Positions 51,661 through 62,174 of a stretch of DNA of 64,000 bases are shown in pieces. The notes under the pieces were generated by a model, which was not told the DNA's origin, made no database searches, and saw nothing but the letters and a program-made list of their open reading frames with translations. Positions within the stretch are counted from its first letter, which is position 1, and every line of letters begins with the position of its first letter. The position numbers and the translations under genes are program-made. Source of the DNA: Methanobrevibacter arboriphilus JCM 13429 = DSM 1125 (lineage in GTDB: Archaea > Methanobacteriota > Methanobacteria > Methanobacteriales > Methanobacteriaceae); contig NZ_JXMW01000005.1 of the NCBI RefSeq assembly GCF_002072215.1, positions 1-64,000 on the forward strand, in the 5' to 3' direction.

Positions 51661-51733
51661 AACTCCATTAATAATAGATAAGGGAAAACCCCAAATCTAA
51701 TATAACAGTTCATGTATGATAAACTAAGGAGTT
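51661..51733 (-). ncRNA. Candidate small RNA with own promoter and T-rich end
   Basis: AACTCC (51661-51666) is complementary to GGAGTT (51728-51733), enclosing an internal GGG-AAAA-CCC stem. Read on the minus strand, a TATA box TTTATATTAT (about 51755-51746) lies 25-30 bases before the first arm, and the last arm runs into TTTTATTTTTTATTT. G/C content is clearly above the surrounding DNA. No protein is encoded. Weak but coherent evidence for an RNA of about 75-85 nt. Confidence 0.35.
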
Positions 51734-51937
51734 GGACCCATAAATATAATATAAACTTTATACTATTTAAAGTTTACTTGAAATTTTATAAAATGAAATT
51801 GATAAAATTAAAATAAAATTAAGTTAAGTAATGAAATGATTAAGCTAAATAAGTTAATGATTAATTTAACTAAGTTAATCAAGTTAAAAATCAAACTATA
51901 TATAAAATGGATTAAATTACAATAATAATGTAATATA
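51734..51937. other. Intergenic region, AT-rich
   Basis: Contains the TATA box for the candidate RNA and imperfect aagttaa repeats at 51820-51890; no gene. Confidence 0.6.
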
Positions 51938-52390
51938 TCACAATTTTTTCTTCATGCAAACATAAAGTTCATTGCCAACAAAAGGAGGATAATTTTCAAT
52001 TAAATTATAATTTAATTTAGAATAAAAAGAAATAGCTATTGGCATATGGATATTTGTTTCTAAAATAATGAAATCATATCCTCTATTTTTACTCTCTTCT
52101 TCTAACTTTTTAACAATAGTATTTCCTAATCCTTGATTTCTATAACCTTCTTTTACAAAAAGGTTCTTAATTTCAACAGTATCTTTACAATATTCTACAA
52201 AAGATCCACATGCAATTGGCAAATCATCATCAAAAACTAAAACAACAAAATGATCTTTATAATCTAGACAAGTATTCCTATAGTCAATTGCAATAGATCC
52301 TAGAAGATTATTATAATAATCAGATTGTTCTTGATCAATTTTAATGAAATTTTCATTATTTTCATCAGTAAAAACAATTTTTAAGCCCAT
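51938..52390 (-). CDS. GNAT-family N-acetyltransferase
   Basis: 150 residues. The acetyl-CoA-binding motif A is plain: IKNLFVKEGYRNQGLGNTIVKKLEEE (R/Q-x-x-G-x-G/A type). Motif B region YDFIILETNIHMPIAISFYSKLNY follows. Substrate cannot be read; it resembles small-molecule or protein acetylating GNATs. Last gene of the long minus-strand cluster, 67 bp after the DUF3194-like gene. Confidence 0.9.
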   Translation of the reverse strand: MGLKIVFTDENNENFIKIDQEQSDYYNNLLGSIAIDYRNTCLDYKDHFVVLVFDDDLPIACGSFVEYCKDTVEIKNLFVKEGYRNQGLGNTIVKKLEEESKNRGYDFIILETNIHMPIAISFYSKLNYNLIENYPPFVGNELYVCMKKKL

Positions 52391-52457
52391 ATAAAAACCA
52401 TAATATCGTTATTGCATAATAAGAATAGCTACCATCTAACTATTATTACCTATAATT

Positions 52458-52742
52458 TTATTCTCTATAATTTTCATCAATAAAAACATCTAACTGATTA
52501 TAGGCTTCCTCAATAGCTAACTCAATATCATCATTTTTGATTTTAGAAAGTTCATCAAGAGCAATATTAACATCAATATTAACATCCAACTCTTCATCAT
52601 CATAACTAGCATCTATTTGAAGATCAAAGTCTAAAACTTCTTTTGATGGAACTTTAGATAATATAATCTCATTAGCTTTATCTGAAAAATACTGTGAAAT
52701 AACGTCTAAATCCTCTTGGGATAATTTTTTAAGCTTATTCAA
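52458..52742 (-). CDS. DUF3194-like archaeal protein
   Basis: 94 residues, acidic. The form (LSQEDLDVISQYFSDKANEI ... VDVNIALDELSKI ... AIEEAYNQLDVFIDENY) matches the small DUF3194 family that regularly follows prefoldin beta in archaeal exosome-linked operons. Function unknown. 278 bp after pfdB. Confidence 0.75.
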   Translation of the reverse strand: MNKLKKLSQEDLDVISQYFSDKANEIILSKVPSKEVLDFDLQIDASYDDEELDVNIDVNIALDELSKIKNDDIELAIEEAYNQLDVFIDENYRE

Positions 52743-53020
52743 ATTAAAACACCCTAATAAAATATTAAATTAAAGATTTAATAAATAAAAAATATGTAAA
52801 TAAAGATATATAACTAAAATTACATAAATAAAGTTATATAAATAAAAAATAAGTAATAAAAATTAAAAACAATCAATAAATAATGAAAATAGCTAATAAA
52901 TAATGAAAATTTATTAAAAAATTTGTTTTTAAATATAAGAATATTTTAAGTATTTAAATATAAAATATTTAAATAACAATAAAAATAACAATTTTATTAA
53001 AATTTAAAAATTTAAACTAT

Positions 53021-53371
53021 TTATTGAGGAGCTTGATTTTGCATAGCTTCTTGGATTGAAGATTGCATCTCTTGAAGCTTTTTCATAACTCTTTCTTCTT
53101 GACGAGCCATAGTTTTTTCTCTTAATTTAAGAGTTTCTAGTTTTTCTTCAAGCTCTTCATTAATTTCATCACGATTTACTTTAATTAACAAGTTTCCAGC
53201 TGTTTTAAAAACTTCTGCATTTTCGTCACTCTTCTTTAATTCTTCAAGAGCACTTTCAGTTTCTTGAATCTGAATATCTACATTTTGTTTCTGTACAGTT
53301 ACAGCTTGAGCTTGCTGTTGTAATTGTTGAAATTGATTTAATTGATGTTGTATATTTTGAGGTACTTCCAT
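53021..53371 (-). CDS. pfdB: Prefoldin subunit beta
   Basis: 116 residues, standard. Two long coiled-coil helices (MEVPQNIQHQLNQFQQLQQQ at the N-terminus, REKTMARQEERVMKKLQEM at the C-terminus) flank the beta-hairpin FKTAGNLLIKVNRDE. Four beta and two alpha subunits form the jellyfish-shaped chaperone that hands nascent proteins to the thermosome. AAGGTGAAAAT precedes the ATG. Confidence 0.96.
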   Translation of the reverse strand: MEVPQNIQHQLNQFQQLQQQAQAVTVQKQNVDIQIQETESALEELKKSDENAEVFKTAGNLLIKVNRDEINEELEEKLETLKLREKTMARQEERVMKKLQEMQSSIQEAMQNQAPQ

Positions 53372-53815
53372 ATTTTCACCTTTTAGTTTAATTAAACAAT
53401 GAAATTAATCTAGAATAATTGAATAATAATTAAATTAATCTAGGATAATAAAATAAAATTAGTTTAAAGAATTTAATTGTTATTACTTTATCTAATCATA
53501 TTTATCTTTAATAAAAGTTCTATATATAATATTAGTTTTTTATATAATATATATTGTAGTTTTAATAATTGTAATTTTAGTCTATTATTAGTTTAATTAA
53601 TAATATTATTTTTTTATTTAATAATACTAGCTTTATTTAATAATACTATTAACAAATAAACTTTATATTTAATATTATTTAATCTTAATTAACTTTTACA
53701 GATAATAAAAGACTTAATAAAAAATATAACAAAAATATATAATAACAAAATATGTTTATTATAGTATTTATTATTATCTACATTATATTTATAAATAATC
53801 TTATTATAATAATAT
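53372..53815. other. Intergenic region in the exosome/ribosome cluster
   Basis: 444 bp, AT-rich with TTTAATAATA-type words, no gene. Relatives usually have little space here. Confidence 0.6.
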
Positions 53816-54112
53816 TCATTTAATTAAATCATTAACATCTAATGATACAATAATCCATTTAATAGCAGAGTTGATAGAAGCACGAAACGAAGTAGCATCC
53901 TCAGAATCAATACTTATAATAAGTTTAGAATTATCTAGGTTAATATACATGTTAGATCTATAATCTGGAGAAGATTCAAATTCCAATAAAACAGAATCAA
54001 AGACAATTTTAGCTAATTTTTCATCTTCTAAATCTATTAAAATATTACTTTTAACTGACTTTAAAGCATTGAAAGAAATTTCAGAAATATAAAAACCTCC
54101 ACTAAAACCCAT
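53816..54112 (-). CDS. pcc1: KEOPS complex subunit Pcc1
   Basis: 98 residues. A Pcc1-like layout: an N-terminal strand-helix, ESSPDYRSNMYINLDNSKLIISIDSEDATSFRASINSAIKWI, the last part being the recognisable motif (acidic D-A-T-S-x-R-A-S-x-N). Pcc1 dimerises KEOPS, which makes the universal t6A tRNA modification. Its place next to the Brix gene and prefoldin beta fits the archaeal cluster. Small and divergent, so the call rests partly on context. Confidence 0.8.
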   Translation of the reverse strand: MGFSGGFYISEISFNALKSVKSNILIDLEDEKLAKIVFDSVLLEFESSPDYRSNMYINLDNSKLIISIDSEDATSFRASINSAIKWIIVSLDVNDLIK

Positions 54113-54316
54113 TATAATATATATTAAGAAAAAGTATGTATTAAAACATCTAAAAATTAAACATAAATATCTAATGATACCTATTTAATAATACCTATTT
54201 AATAATAGCAATATTTAATCAAGAATAATAGTGTAATCAATAGAACAACATTAACCAATATATTAACCAATACAAGAACATTAACCAATATAACAATATT
54301 AACCACTATAATAACA

Positions 54317-54832
54317 TTAACCAATGATTTTTCTAATATTAATTTTAAGACCAGTATCATTCCCGTCTCTATTATAAAAATGAATAATACCTATCCTTTT
54401 ATTGAAATCTTCAATATCATCATATTCATCATCATAGTCTTCTAATTTTTCAACATATATATGATTTTGATTAGAATCATTATTAGAATTATTTATAGGA
54501 AATATATCACCAAGGACATCTAATTCAGGAATTTCAGACTTAAAAGATAACTCAGAAGTCTTTATATGCAAACGTTGATTAGTTGTATTAACTGAACCAA
54601 GAATAACTAATAATTCTTCACCATCATTAGAAAAAAAAGTAATTTTACTTGGGTTTCCCTTCATTTCATAAACAAGAACTATATTATCTAAACCAAGACT
54701 ATTAGATTTTAACTGTAGTTCTCTCATACTCATCTTTCCACGATTAACATAATCAGTATCCAGAGCATGAGAAAGATTTTTACAAAAAGCACGAGTTTTT
54801 GATGATGGTTTTCTTGAAGTTGAAATTAACAT
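54317..54832 (-). CDS. Brix-domain protein, ribosome biogenesis
   Basis: 171 residues. Archaeal Brix/Imp4-like features: STSRKPSSKTRAFCKNLSHAL at the N-terminus, RGKMSMRELQ, and a C-terminal RIGIIHFYNRDGNDTGLKINIR. The protein joins ribosomal RNA processing, related to eukaryotic Imp4. A low-complexity Asn/Asp/Tyr insertion lies near 115-140. Located between rpoP and pcc1. Confidence 0.88.
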   Translation of the reverse strand: MLISTSRKPSSKTRAFCKNLSHALDTDYVNRGKMSMRELQLKSNSLGLDNIVLVYEMKGNPSKITFFSNDGEELLVILGSVNTTNQRLHIKTSELSFKSEIPELDVLGDIFPINNSNNDSNQNHIYVEKLEDYDDEYDDIEDFNKRIGIIHFYNRDGNDTGLKINIRKIIG

Positions 54833-55212
54833 GAAAAAAATCCTTAGTAAATATTTTTAATAATATTCCTTAATAAATATTTTTTAATAATGAAAATAAA
54901 TTCCTTAACAATGAAAATAAATCTAAATATAAATTTAAATATAAATCTAAGTAAGAGAATTTAAAGAATTTTTAAAAAATTCTAAAATAAAGTTACTCTA
55001 AAATAAAATTACAAAAATACTATAAACATAATTAAAAATAGAAATAATAAATTATTCTAATAATAGAATATTGTAATAATTGATGTAATAATTAATAAAT
55101 TATTCTAATAATTAATGTATTTTGTAATAATTAATAAATTATAATAAAACTATTTATATCTTATTTAATAGCTAATTAAATTAGTAGTAAAAAGATAAAA
55201 AAATAAAAAGAG
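54833..55212. other. Intergenic region between rpoP and the Brix gene
   Basis: 380 bp, no gene; taataattaatg-type repeats at 55060-55140. Confidence 0.6.
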
Positions 55213-55344
55213 CTATCTTGATTTAATAGTTCTTTTAACAGCTGGAACTTTTTTGAAAAGAATCCTATATCTACATTTAGGACATTTATTTTCCATATAA
55301 CTTTTTGGATCAATTTCTGTTCCACATTCAGAACATTTATACAA
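55213..55344 (-). CDS. rpoP: DNA-directed RNA polymerase subunit P
   Basis: 43 residues from a TTG at 55344, directly after the rpl37ae stop codon; the GGAGGGG signal lies inside the last codons of rpl37ae. Zinc ribbon [10 protein letters not shown] ... [11 protein letters not shown] and a conserved basic end ([14 protein letters not shown]) match archaeal Rpo12/P. It is a small structural subunit of RNA polymerase. The TTG start and short length make it easy to miss. Confidence 0.92.
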   Translation of the reverse strand: MYKCSECGTEIDPKSYMENKCPKCRYRILFKKVPAVKRTIKSR

Positions 55345-55614
55345 TTAGTCCCCTCCAACTACTCTTTTAATATTTCTGTTAGCTGTTTTAAGCATTGGAG
55401 TTTGAGGAACATAAGCTCCACCAGTAAATACTGTATCACATTTACTACATTTCCAAATTCCTACAGCTTGTCTTTTAACAGCTGGTCTATCACATTTAGG
55501 ACAAACATGCTTCTTTTTCATGTTTTCTTCAATGGATTTTACAGTTCTTTTAGCTTTTCTTCCATATCTTGCTCCAAATCTTCCTGTAATTCCCACTTTT
55601 TTTGTTCTTGCCAT
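55345..55614 (-). CDS. rpl37ae: Large-subunit ribosomal protein eL43 (L37Ae)
   Basis: 89 residues, standard. The zinc site [25 protein letters not shown] and the start [20 protein letters not shown] are typical. AAGTGATATT precedes the ATG. Overlaps translationally with rpoP. Confidence 0.97.
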   Translation of the reverse strand: MARTKKVGITGRFGARYGRKAKRTVKSIEENMKKKHVCPKCDRPAVKRQAVGIWKCSKCDTVFTGGAYVPQTPMLKTANRNIKRVVGGD

Positions 55615-55969
55615 AATATCACTTTTATAAACTTAAAATTAATTATTTTTTAAAATAACCATTATGAATATGTATAAATTATAAATATGAAAAATTTTTG
55701 ATTTTTCCTTAATTAGTAAAATTCATATGATATAATAAATTGGTCTTAAATAGTATATAAAGTTAATGTTTTTCAGTAATTTTTTTCATCAAATGAGTAT
55801 TAATAAGACTATTAATATTTTATTTAACAAAACAATAAAAATTTCAATAGAAATCAATAAATAAGAATGTTAATAAGTTAAAGAAAAATCAAATAAAGCT
55901 AAAAATTAAATTTTAAAATAAACAATAATATTCGATGAAAAAATAAAAATGAAATAGCTAAAAAAGCTA
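55615..55969. other. Intergenic region between rrp42 and rpl37ae
   Basis: 355 bp; contains the promoter-like ttataaattataaatatg at 55660 region; no gene. Confidence 0.6.
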
Positions 55970-56764
55970 TTAAGCATTATTAACTTTTTCTAATAAATCA
56001 GGTACCTTAGAATAAGCTGTTTTAACAGCCCCTAAAATATCTTCTTTAGTTAATGGATGATCCCCACCTTTCTGCATAGCACAAATACTACCAGATTCAG
56101 TTATACCAATTGAAAGTCTAGCATCTAAAATTGCTTCTTCATCTAAAGAAGGATCTAAAACCATTTTTTCTCCTATTTTAACGAAAGTACACATAGCTTC
56201 TTTATCCCTCAAAGGCAAATCAGTTGTAGATTCTTCATCAATTACAACTTCATCATCAACAATTTTAGCTACAGGTAATTTAGTATTCAAAAGAGCACTC
56301 ATTACAGCTAAGGTAGCAGTATCAAATAGATTTCCATCAAAATCAATTATATGTAAATCAATGAAAAGCATCCATACTTTTTTACCAGGCACAATACACA
56401 ATTTTTCAAGATCTACCATTTCACTTTCACGAATTCCTCTATCTACAACACGAGCAAGTTCAACCGATGTTTCACTTGGAGGACCTGGTTCAAAAGTCGG
56501 ATCAGCCATAGGTAACATTTCACCATTTGTCATTAAAACTCCTACATCAGGAGTATCTGGAAATGGTTCACCTAATTGAGGCTTTATACCAACAATGACT
56601 TGACTATTGCCAATTTTAACCCTTGCAGAACCTTCTGCTTTAGATATAACTCCTGTTTCAATAAGAATATCTCTGTATTCCTCAAGATCTCTCCCATCTT
56701 CTCTTTTGTTACTATTAATTAGATCAGTAATACATTCTCTTGTAATTTCAGGTATAATATTCAT
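55970..56764 (-). CDS. rrp42: Exosome complex subunit Rrp42
   Basis: 264 residues, standard. RNase PH fold without catalytic site: REDGRDLEEYRDILIETGV, GSARVKIGNSQVIVGIKPQLG, ARVVDRGIRESEMVD. It alternates with Rrp41 in the hexameric ring that degrades or tails RNA 3' ends. Starts 20 bp after rrp41. Confidence 0.97.
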   Translation of the reverse strand: MNIIPEITRECITDLINSNKREDGRDLEEYRDILIETGVISKAEGSARVKIGNSQVIVGIKPQLGEPFPDTPDVGVLMTNGEMLPMADPTFEPGPPSETSVELARVVDRGIRESEMVDLEKLCIVPGKKVWMLFIDLHIIDFDGNLFDTATLAVMSALLNTKLPVAKIVDDEVVIDEESTTDLPLRDKEAMCTFVKIGEKMVLDPSLDEEAILDARLSIGITESGSICAMQKGGDHPLTKEDILGAVKTAYSKVPDLLEKVNNA

Positions 56765-56784
56765 AGTAATCCCTCACATTAAAA

Positions 56785-57504
56785 TTAGCTATCAGATCCA
56801 GCATCTTGAGCATACCTTGTTTTAAGAGCTTCAATTTGAACTTTATTCACTTGTCTACATCCTTCCATAGCTAAATCAAGTGCTTTTCCAAATTCTTCCT
56901 CAGATAAGTCACCATCACTCTGTAGTAATGTAATTTCCTCAGTTCTTGGCATCATAGCTATAGGAACATCAGCTTGACCTTCTTTATCCTCTTTTTCAGA
57001 TAAATCTAATACAATTTCATCATTGACTTTACCTGCAGCACAACCAACTACTAAATCTTTCATAGGAATTCCAGCATCAGCTAAAGCAACAGAAGCAGCA
57101 GTAATACCTGCACACCTAGTTCCACCTTCAGCCTCAATAATTTCTATGAAAACATCAACCATAGATCTTGGAAATCCTTCTAACATTAAAGATGGTCTGA
57201 GTGCTTCAGCAGTTATTTTTGATATTTCTGTTGACCTTCTATCAGGTCCTGGTCTTTTCCTATCATCAACTGAAAAAGGTGCCATATTATATCTGCACCT
57301 AATAACACCTGTGTTAGGTTTCAATAATCTTCTGATATAAGATTCACGTGGACCATAAACAGCCACCAATACCTTATTTCCACCAACTTCCAAATAAGCA
57401 GATCCATCTGCTCTTTCAAGTACTCCTGCTTCAATTTTTAAAGGACGGATTTCATCATATGCTCGCCCATCATCCCTTTTACCATTATTAGTGATAAGAA
57501 TCAC
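56785..57504 (-). CDS. rrp41: Exosome complex catalytic subunit Rrp41
   Basis: 239 residues. RNase PH-type phosphorolytic subunit: [42 protein letters not shown] (RNA-binding arginines), [20 protein letters not shown] with the catalytic Asp. The start is a GTG at 57504 overlapping its own GGGGTGAT signal; no better start follows at once, so the exact first codon is uncertain. Confidence 0.96.
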   Translation of the reverse strand: MILITNNGKRDDGRAYDEIRPLKIEAGVLERADGSAYLEVGGNKVLVAVYGPRESYIRRLLKPNTGVIRCRYNMAPFSVDDRKRPGPDRRSTEISKITAEALRPSLMLEGFPRSMVDVFIEIIEAEGGTRCAGITAASVALADAGIPMKDLVVGCAAGKVNDEIVLDLSEKEDKEGQADVPIAMMPRTEEITLLQSDGDLSEEEFGKALDLAMEGCRQVNKVQIEALKTRYAQDAGSDS

Positions 57505-57652
57505 CCCTTAATTAAAATTATTATTATATTTAATAAATAAATTATTATTTTATAATTAGATTATTATTTTATAATCATTATTATAATAGACTATTATTTT
57601 ATTCAAGAAATAGATAATTAACTTTTTAAATACAGTATCTTTAAAGACATAG

Positions 57653-58786
57653 CTAACTTCTTTTTCTCCAACTAGTAACTGGTTTTATCCTGTTATTTTT
57701 AGATTCACTTTTAGAAGAATTTTGAATTTTTAAAGTAGGAGAACTAACCTCACTTTTATCAACTTCACCTAAACTAGGATTATTAGATGAATTTTGAGCT
57801 TTAACCTGATTAAAAGTATCTAAATAACTACCTTTTTTGTTTTTAGAATCATCTTCTTTAGAATCAACCTCTAAATCAATTTCAACTTCTTCTTTAATAT
57901 TTTCAAGTTTTGGCTTTTCTAATACATCGGTTTCTTCTTCATCAAATTTATTTCTATTATTATTACCATTATTATTACTGTTTTTATTATTATAATTCTT
58001 ATTATTATTGTTTTTATGAGAATTAGTTTTCCCATTATTAGAATTAGAGTGATCTATTGATTCTAAATCATCAGCAGTAATTTCAAACTCTTCTTGTTCT
58101 TCAGGTAATTTTCCATCAACTAAAAGATAAAGTTTATCCCTAACTCTATCTGTAAGACCAGAAGTATGAGCTTCAGCTTCAATTAAATTTATGATGGTCT
58201 TGGTAATCTGTTCCATCCCTTTATCACCTTTAACCCAAACAAGTCCATTTTGACCAACAACAATTTTACATTTAGTCTTATCTTTAATCATGTTGATCAT
58301 AGAACCTTTTTTGCCAATTAAACGGGGGACTTTAGTAGGAGTAATATCAACTAAAATTCCTCCTTTAAATTTACCCATTCCTCGACCTTTTAAACCTAAC
58401 TTGACTTTTTTAACTTCATCTACATCAACAACTCTTAAAAATAGAACATCACCAATATCAAATACTTTACTCAGTTCTTTTTTTTCTCTTCCAAAAACTT
58501 CAGATGCAGGTAATATTCCAGAGTAAGGTGAGTTAATATCTACTCCCCACATTGAAAAACGAACGTCATCAATTTCTCCAATTACTACATCACCTTTTTT
58601 TGGAACATATTTACTTTTAAGAGGAATTACACTAATTTTTTTGTTCCTAAGGGAAACCAAACCCATTAAAGATGAACAAACACAATTCCCATCTTTAAAG
58701 GTTCCTCTTCCAGAATAATAGCCCTCTTCAGCTAATATTTGTCCTGGAACAACTAATTCTTTATCTTCTACGTGTATCATGTACAA
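57653..58786 (-). CDS. rrp4: Exosome RNA-binding cap subunit Rrp4, with long disordered C-terminal tail
   Basis: 377 residues, well above the usual 230-310. Start TTG 58786 (GGGGG upstream) or ATG 58780. N-terminal domain [20 protein letters not shown]1 domain [23 protein letters not shown] domain [28 protein letters not shown] (GxxG present). From about residue 245 an Asn/Lys/Ser/Glu-rich low-complexity tail replaces or extends the natural end ([19 protein letters not shown]). Core exosome cap function expected; the tail may bind RNA or be neutral. Confidence 0.95.
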   Translation of the reverse strand: MYMIHVEDKELVVPGQILAEEGYYSGRGTFKDGNCVCSSLMGLVSLRNKKISVIPLKSKYVPKKGDVVIGEIDDVRFSMWGVDINSPYSGILPASEVFGREKKELSKVFDIGDVLFLRVVDVDEVKKVKLGLKGRGMGKFKGGILVDITPTKVPRLIGKKGSMINMIKDKTKCKIVVGQNGLVWVKGDKGMEQITKTIINLIEAEAHTSGLTDRVRDKLYLLVDGKLPEEQEEFEITADDLESIDHSNSNNGKTNSHKNNNNKNYNNKNSNNNGNNNRNKFDEEETDVLEKPKLENIKEEVEIDLEVDSKEDDSKNKKGSYLDTFNQVKAQNSSNNPSLGEVDKSEVSSPTLKIQNSSKSESKNNRIKPVTSWRKRS

Positions 58787-59119
58787 TATGCCCCCATAGG
58801 GTAATAAAATTTATGAATATAAATCAATCCTATATAATAATGAATTTTTCTTATTTAATGATGATTTAATAATGAATTTTGCAAAATTATTTGAGAATAA
58901 TTTTCTTAAAATATTTAATAATGAGCTTTTTAAAATTATTTAATAATTATTATAATTTAATAATTAGATTTAATAATTTTCTTTAATAGTTATTTTTAAT
59001 AATTTTCTTTAATAATTAGTTTTAATAATTATAAAAATTTATTATTTTTATAAAATTAAAAATCAAAATTAAGAAATCTTTGATTTTTTATAATTATTAA
59101 AAATTTAATAGGATAATTA
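58787..59119. other. Intergenic region between SBDS and rrp4
   Basis: 333 bp with repeated tttaataatta words (58855-59030). No gene. Confidence 0.6.
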
Positions 59120-59818
59120 TTAAATAACTTTAGTTTCAGCATCCCCACCAGAAATCTCATTCATTTTAAGATTAAAGTCTTCTTGAACTCCACCAGGAAT
59201 TTCAACAACAGCTATCCAAGATCCATCTTGTTGCCATTCTTCATTTAATATTTTACCAAATTTAGATATTATAGAAAAAGCGTTTCCAGCAACTGAACCA
59301 GGTAACCTTACTGCAACTTTAACATGCTCAAACCTGATAGGTATTTTAATTTTAATAGCTTTTAAAACAATCTGTACTTGCTCATCAACTGATTTAAAAG
59401 GATCAATTTTAACTCTAGTTTCTTCCATAGCATTTTCTATTCTCTTTACTGGATGCGGAAGGCCAGTCTGAGGATTAATAGATTCCCTAGCAATTTTATT
59501 AATAACCATTAACCTTTTTTCTTCCTGCATATCTCTTTTTTGCTGAGCAGTAAGTTGAATATGTCCTTTATTAATTATTTCTTTTGCAACTTCTAAAACA
59601 TCAGTATTATCAAACACTTTAATCATTGCATCATCAGGAGATGTATCCCCTTTTTTAGCATCTTTGAATATGGTTTCAACAGCTAAAACGTCTTCAATAA
59701 TCACATCATCTTTTTCAGGATTTTTAAAATCTGCAGCTAAATCAGGATCAACTAAAATTTCAAATTTCTCACCATGAGATTCTAATCTAGCTATAATAGC
59801 TTCATCAATATTTACCAT
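59120..59818 (-). CDS. Ribosome maturation protein SBDS
   Basis: 232 residues, standard. N-terminal FYSH domain ([21 protein letters not shown]) with the loop [10 protein letters not shown]; a middle domain [21 protein letters not shown]-terminal RNA-binding-like [13 protein letters not shown] ... [24 protein letters not shown] removes the anti-association factor aIF6 from the large subunit. Gene order with rrp4 and psmA is the archaeal standard. Confidence 0.97.
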   Translation of the reverse strand: MVNIDEAIIARLESHGEKFEILVDPDLAADFKNPEKDDVIIEDVLAVETIFKDAKKGDTSPDDAMIKVFDNTDVLEVAKEIINKGHIQLTAQQKRDMQEEKRLMVINKIARESINPQTGLPHPVKRIENAMEETRVKIDPFKSVDEQVQIVLKAIKIKIPIRFEHVKVAVRLPGSVAGNAFSIISKFGKILNEEWQQDGSWIAVVEIPGGVQEDFNLKMNEISGGDAETKVI

Positions 59819-60552
59819 TATTTTTCCTCTAATAAATGATTCTATTTTAAATGAACTCTATTTTAAATAGTTTCCAGCTAAAAAATCTTTAATTTAAATA
59901 ATCTCTAATTTAAATGATTTTTAACTTAAATAATTATGATTAAATAATTGTAATTTAAATGATTTTAATTTAAATGATTTTTAATTCAAATAATAATTAA
60001 TATCTAAAATAACCATTTTATTAATAAAAATATCTTCATGAAAACATATTCATATAAGAACATTTAATATAAGAACATTTCACATCAGAATATCTTCATA
60101 TCAGAATAAGAAATAAGTTAAAATTCAATTAAAAATCTATAAGATTATTATATTTTATAAATTTATTAAAATCTAATAAATTTATAAAATTAATTAAACT
60201 AAGTAACTTAATTAAACTAATTAACTCAATTAAATTAAGTGAACAATTAAACTAAATAAAAACTTAATTAAACTAAATAATAGCTTAATTGGATAAGTAA
60301 TAGCTGGATTAATAAAAACTTATAAATCTAATTAAATATTAGACTAAAGAATATTACTGAATGATATTACTAAATTATATCACTAAATGATTACTAAATT
60401 ATATACTAAATGATTACTTAATGATTACTTAATAATTTACTAAAGAATAATATTACTCTAATTAATGAACAATCTTATGATTAAGAAGTTTATTAAATAA
60501 AAAATTTAAACAAAGAATAATAAGAGGATTAAAAAATTGAATTAAAATTCAA
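59819..60552. other. Long intergenic region between psmA and SBDS
   Basis: 734 bp, no gene. Imperfect taatttaaatgatttt repeats at 59870-60000 and tgattacttaat repeats at 60380-60440. In relatives the genes almost touch. Confidence 0.7.
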
Positions 60553-61326
60553 TTATTCTTCATCCTCAATTTCTTCTTCTTCAGTATTATCATCAGTATC
60601 TTTTCTTGCAATAAGTGATTCAACATGAACTGCTACTTCTTCGTCAGAAATTTTTCTATATTTTCTAGTTTCTTTGTCAACAACAGCTATTTCAACACTT
60701 TCCACTGTAGTTTTACCTTCAGTAGCTTCATAGACCGCATCAAGAGCTAAATCAATCGCTTCATTAATAGTCATATCTTCTCTGTAATTTTCTTCAAAAA
60801 CATCCATAGCAGCAGATCTTCCAGATCCTATAGCAGTTGCTTTATATTCAATTAATGCTCCACTAGGATCAGTTTCAAAGAGTTTACATCCGTTTTTATT
60901 TACTCCACCAATGATAAGTGCAGAACCAAATGGGCGTACACCACCATTTTGAGTATACATTTGTTTCATATCACAAATCTTTTTAGCTAAAGATTCAACT
61001 CTTATTGGTTCATTATAAGTAATTTTATTAATTTGAGATTCCATTCTTGCTCTTTCAATTAATGCTCTTGCATCAGCTACTAATCCAGATGTAGCTGCAC
61101 CTATGTGGTCATCAATTTGAAAGATCTTTTCAATAGATTTTGACTCTACAAGTTTACTTGTAGTTCTTTTATCTACTAAAAGTACAATACCCTCTTTTGA
61201 TTTTACACCTAAAGAAGTAGTACCTCTTTTTACTGCCTCTCTTGCATATTCTACTTGGAATAGTCTTCCATCTGGGCTAAAGACAGTGATAGCCCTATCA
61301 TATCCAGCATTTTGTAAAGGTTGCAT
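60553..61326 (-). CDS. psmA: Proteasome subunit alpha
   Basis: 257 residues. Alpha-type: GYDRAITVFSPDGRLFQVEYAREAVKRG (the N-terminal gate helix and signature), then GVKSKEGIVLLVDKR. It lacks the N-terminal catalytic Thr, as expected. An acidic tail (DTDDNTEEEEIEDEE) may affect regulator docking; a C-terminal HbYX motif is not needed in alpha rings. Part of the exosome-linked cluster. Confidence 0.97.
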   Translation of the reverse strand: MQPLQNAGYDRAITVFSPDGRLFQVEYAREAVKRGTTSLGVKSKEGIVLLVDKRTTSKLVESKSIEKIFQIDDHIGAATSGLVADARALIERARMESQINKITYNEPIRVESLAKKICDMKQMYTQNGGVRPFGSALIIGGVNKNGCKLFETDPSGALIEYKATAIGSGRSAAMDVFEENYREDMTINEAIDLALDAVYEATEGKTTVESVEIAVVDKETRKYRKISDEEVAVHVESLIARKDTDDNTEEEEIEDEE

Positions 61327-62174
61327 ATTCTAATACCTCTCGTTTTTTAGCAAAGTTATTTTTTAATTATTATTTATAATTCTAATTAATAAACTAACTA
61401 TAATTAGTAAAATATTAATCATTAATTAATTATATTACCAATCAAGTATTATTAATAAATTATATAATAACAAATCATATTAATAATGGATTATTTAATA
61501 ATAAAATATTATCTATAAATATATTATCTATAAATATTTTTATCTATAAATATTTTTTATTAAATTATTTTTACAATTATCTTAAGTTATTTTCATAATA
61601 TATCATTTTTTATATTGAGTATAATAATTTAAATTACTATTAAGCTACATTATTAAGCTATATTAATAATATAATTAATAATATATTTAATAATTTATTT
61701 AATAATTTATTTAATAATTTATATAATAAAATAAATATTATATTAAATAAAAATCTAGATTTGTTTTAATTGATTAAGTTTCTAATTAATATTAGTTAAA
61801 ATACATTAATCTTTAATTAAAATATATTATTCTTAATTAAATATATTATTTTCTTAATTAATATATATATTATCTTTAATTTTATTTTAATTTTTAATTT
61901 ACTTTATTTTTATAAAAAAGTTCTTTTAATATATCTTTTATAATAACATAATAGCAAACAACTCAAAATCATACTTAAATAATTGCATAATTAATATTAC
62001 ATAATGATAAACATAATATTTAGTAATATATACTATTAAATGCATTAATAAAGCATTTATCAAAATATAGCACATATGGTTTAAATTAAAAATCCAAATT
62101 GAAAACTAAACTAAACCTCCATGATTTAGTGATAGATATTTTTTATGTTTTATCCTTTTATAGATATATATAAC
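61327..62174. other. Long intergenic region between rnp2 and psmA
   Basis: 848 bp, no gene. Poly(ATTTAATAATTTA) words at 61680-61725. A short hairpin-like ACTAAA...TTTAGT occurs at about 62110-62130. Confidence 0.7.

Noticed and set aside
51513-51713. 66-codon minus-strand frame starting MNCYIRFGVFPYLLL
   Set aside because: Low-complexity Phe/Ile/Tyr content arises from AT repeats; the start overlaps the candidate small RNA instead.
61680-61730. Tandem ATTTAATAATTTA words as a possible replication origin
   Set aside because: Similar AT repeats occur in many gaps of this window; there are no ORB-like motifs and no cdc6/orc gene nearby.
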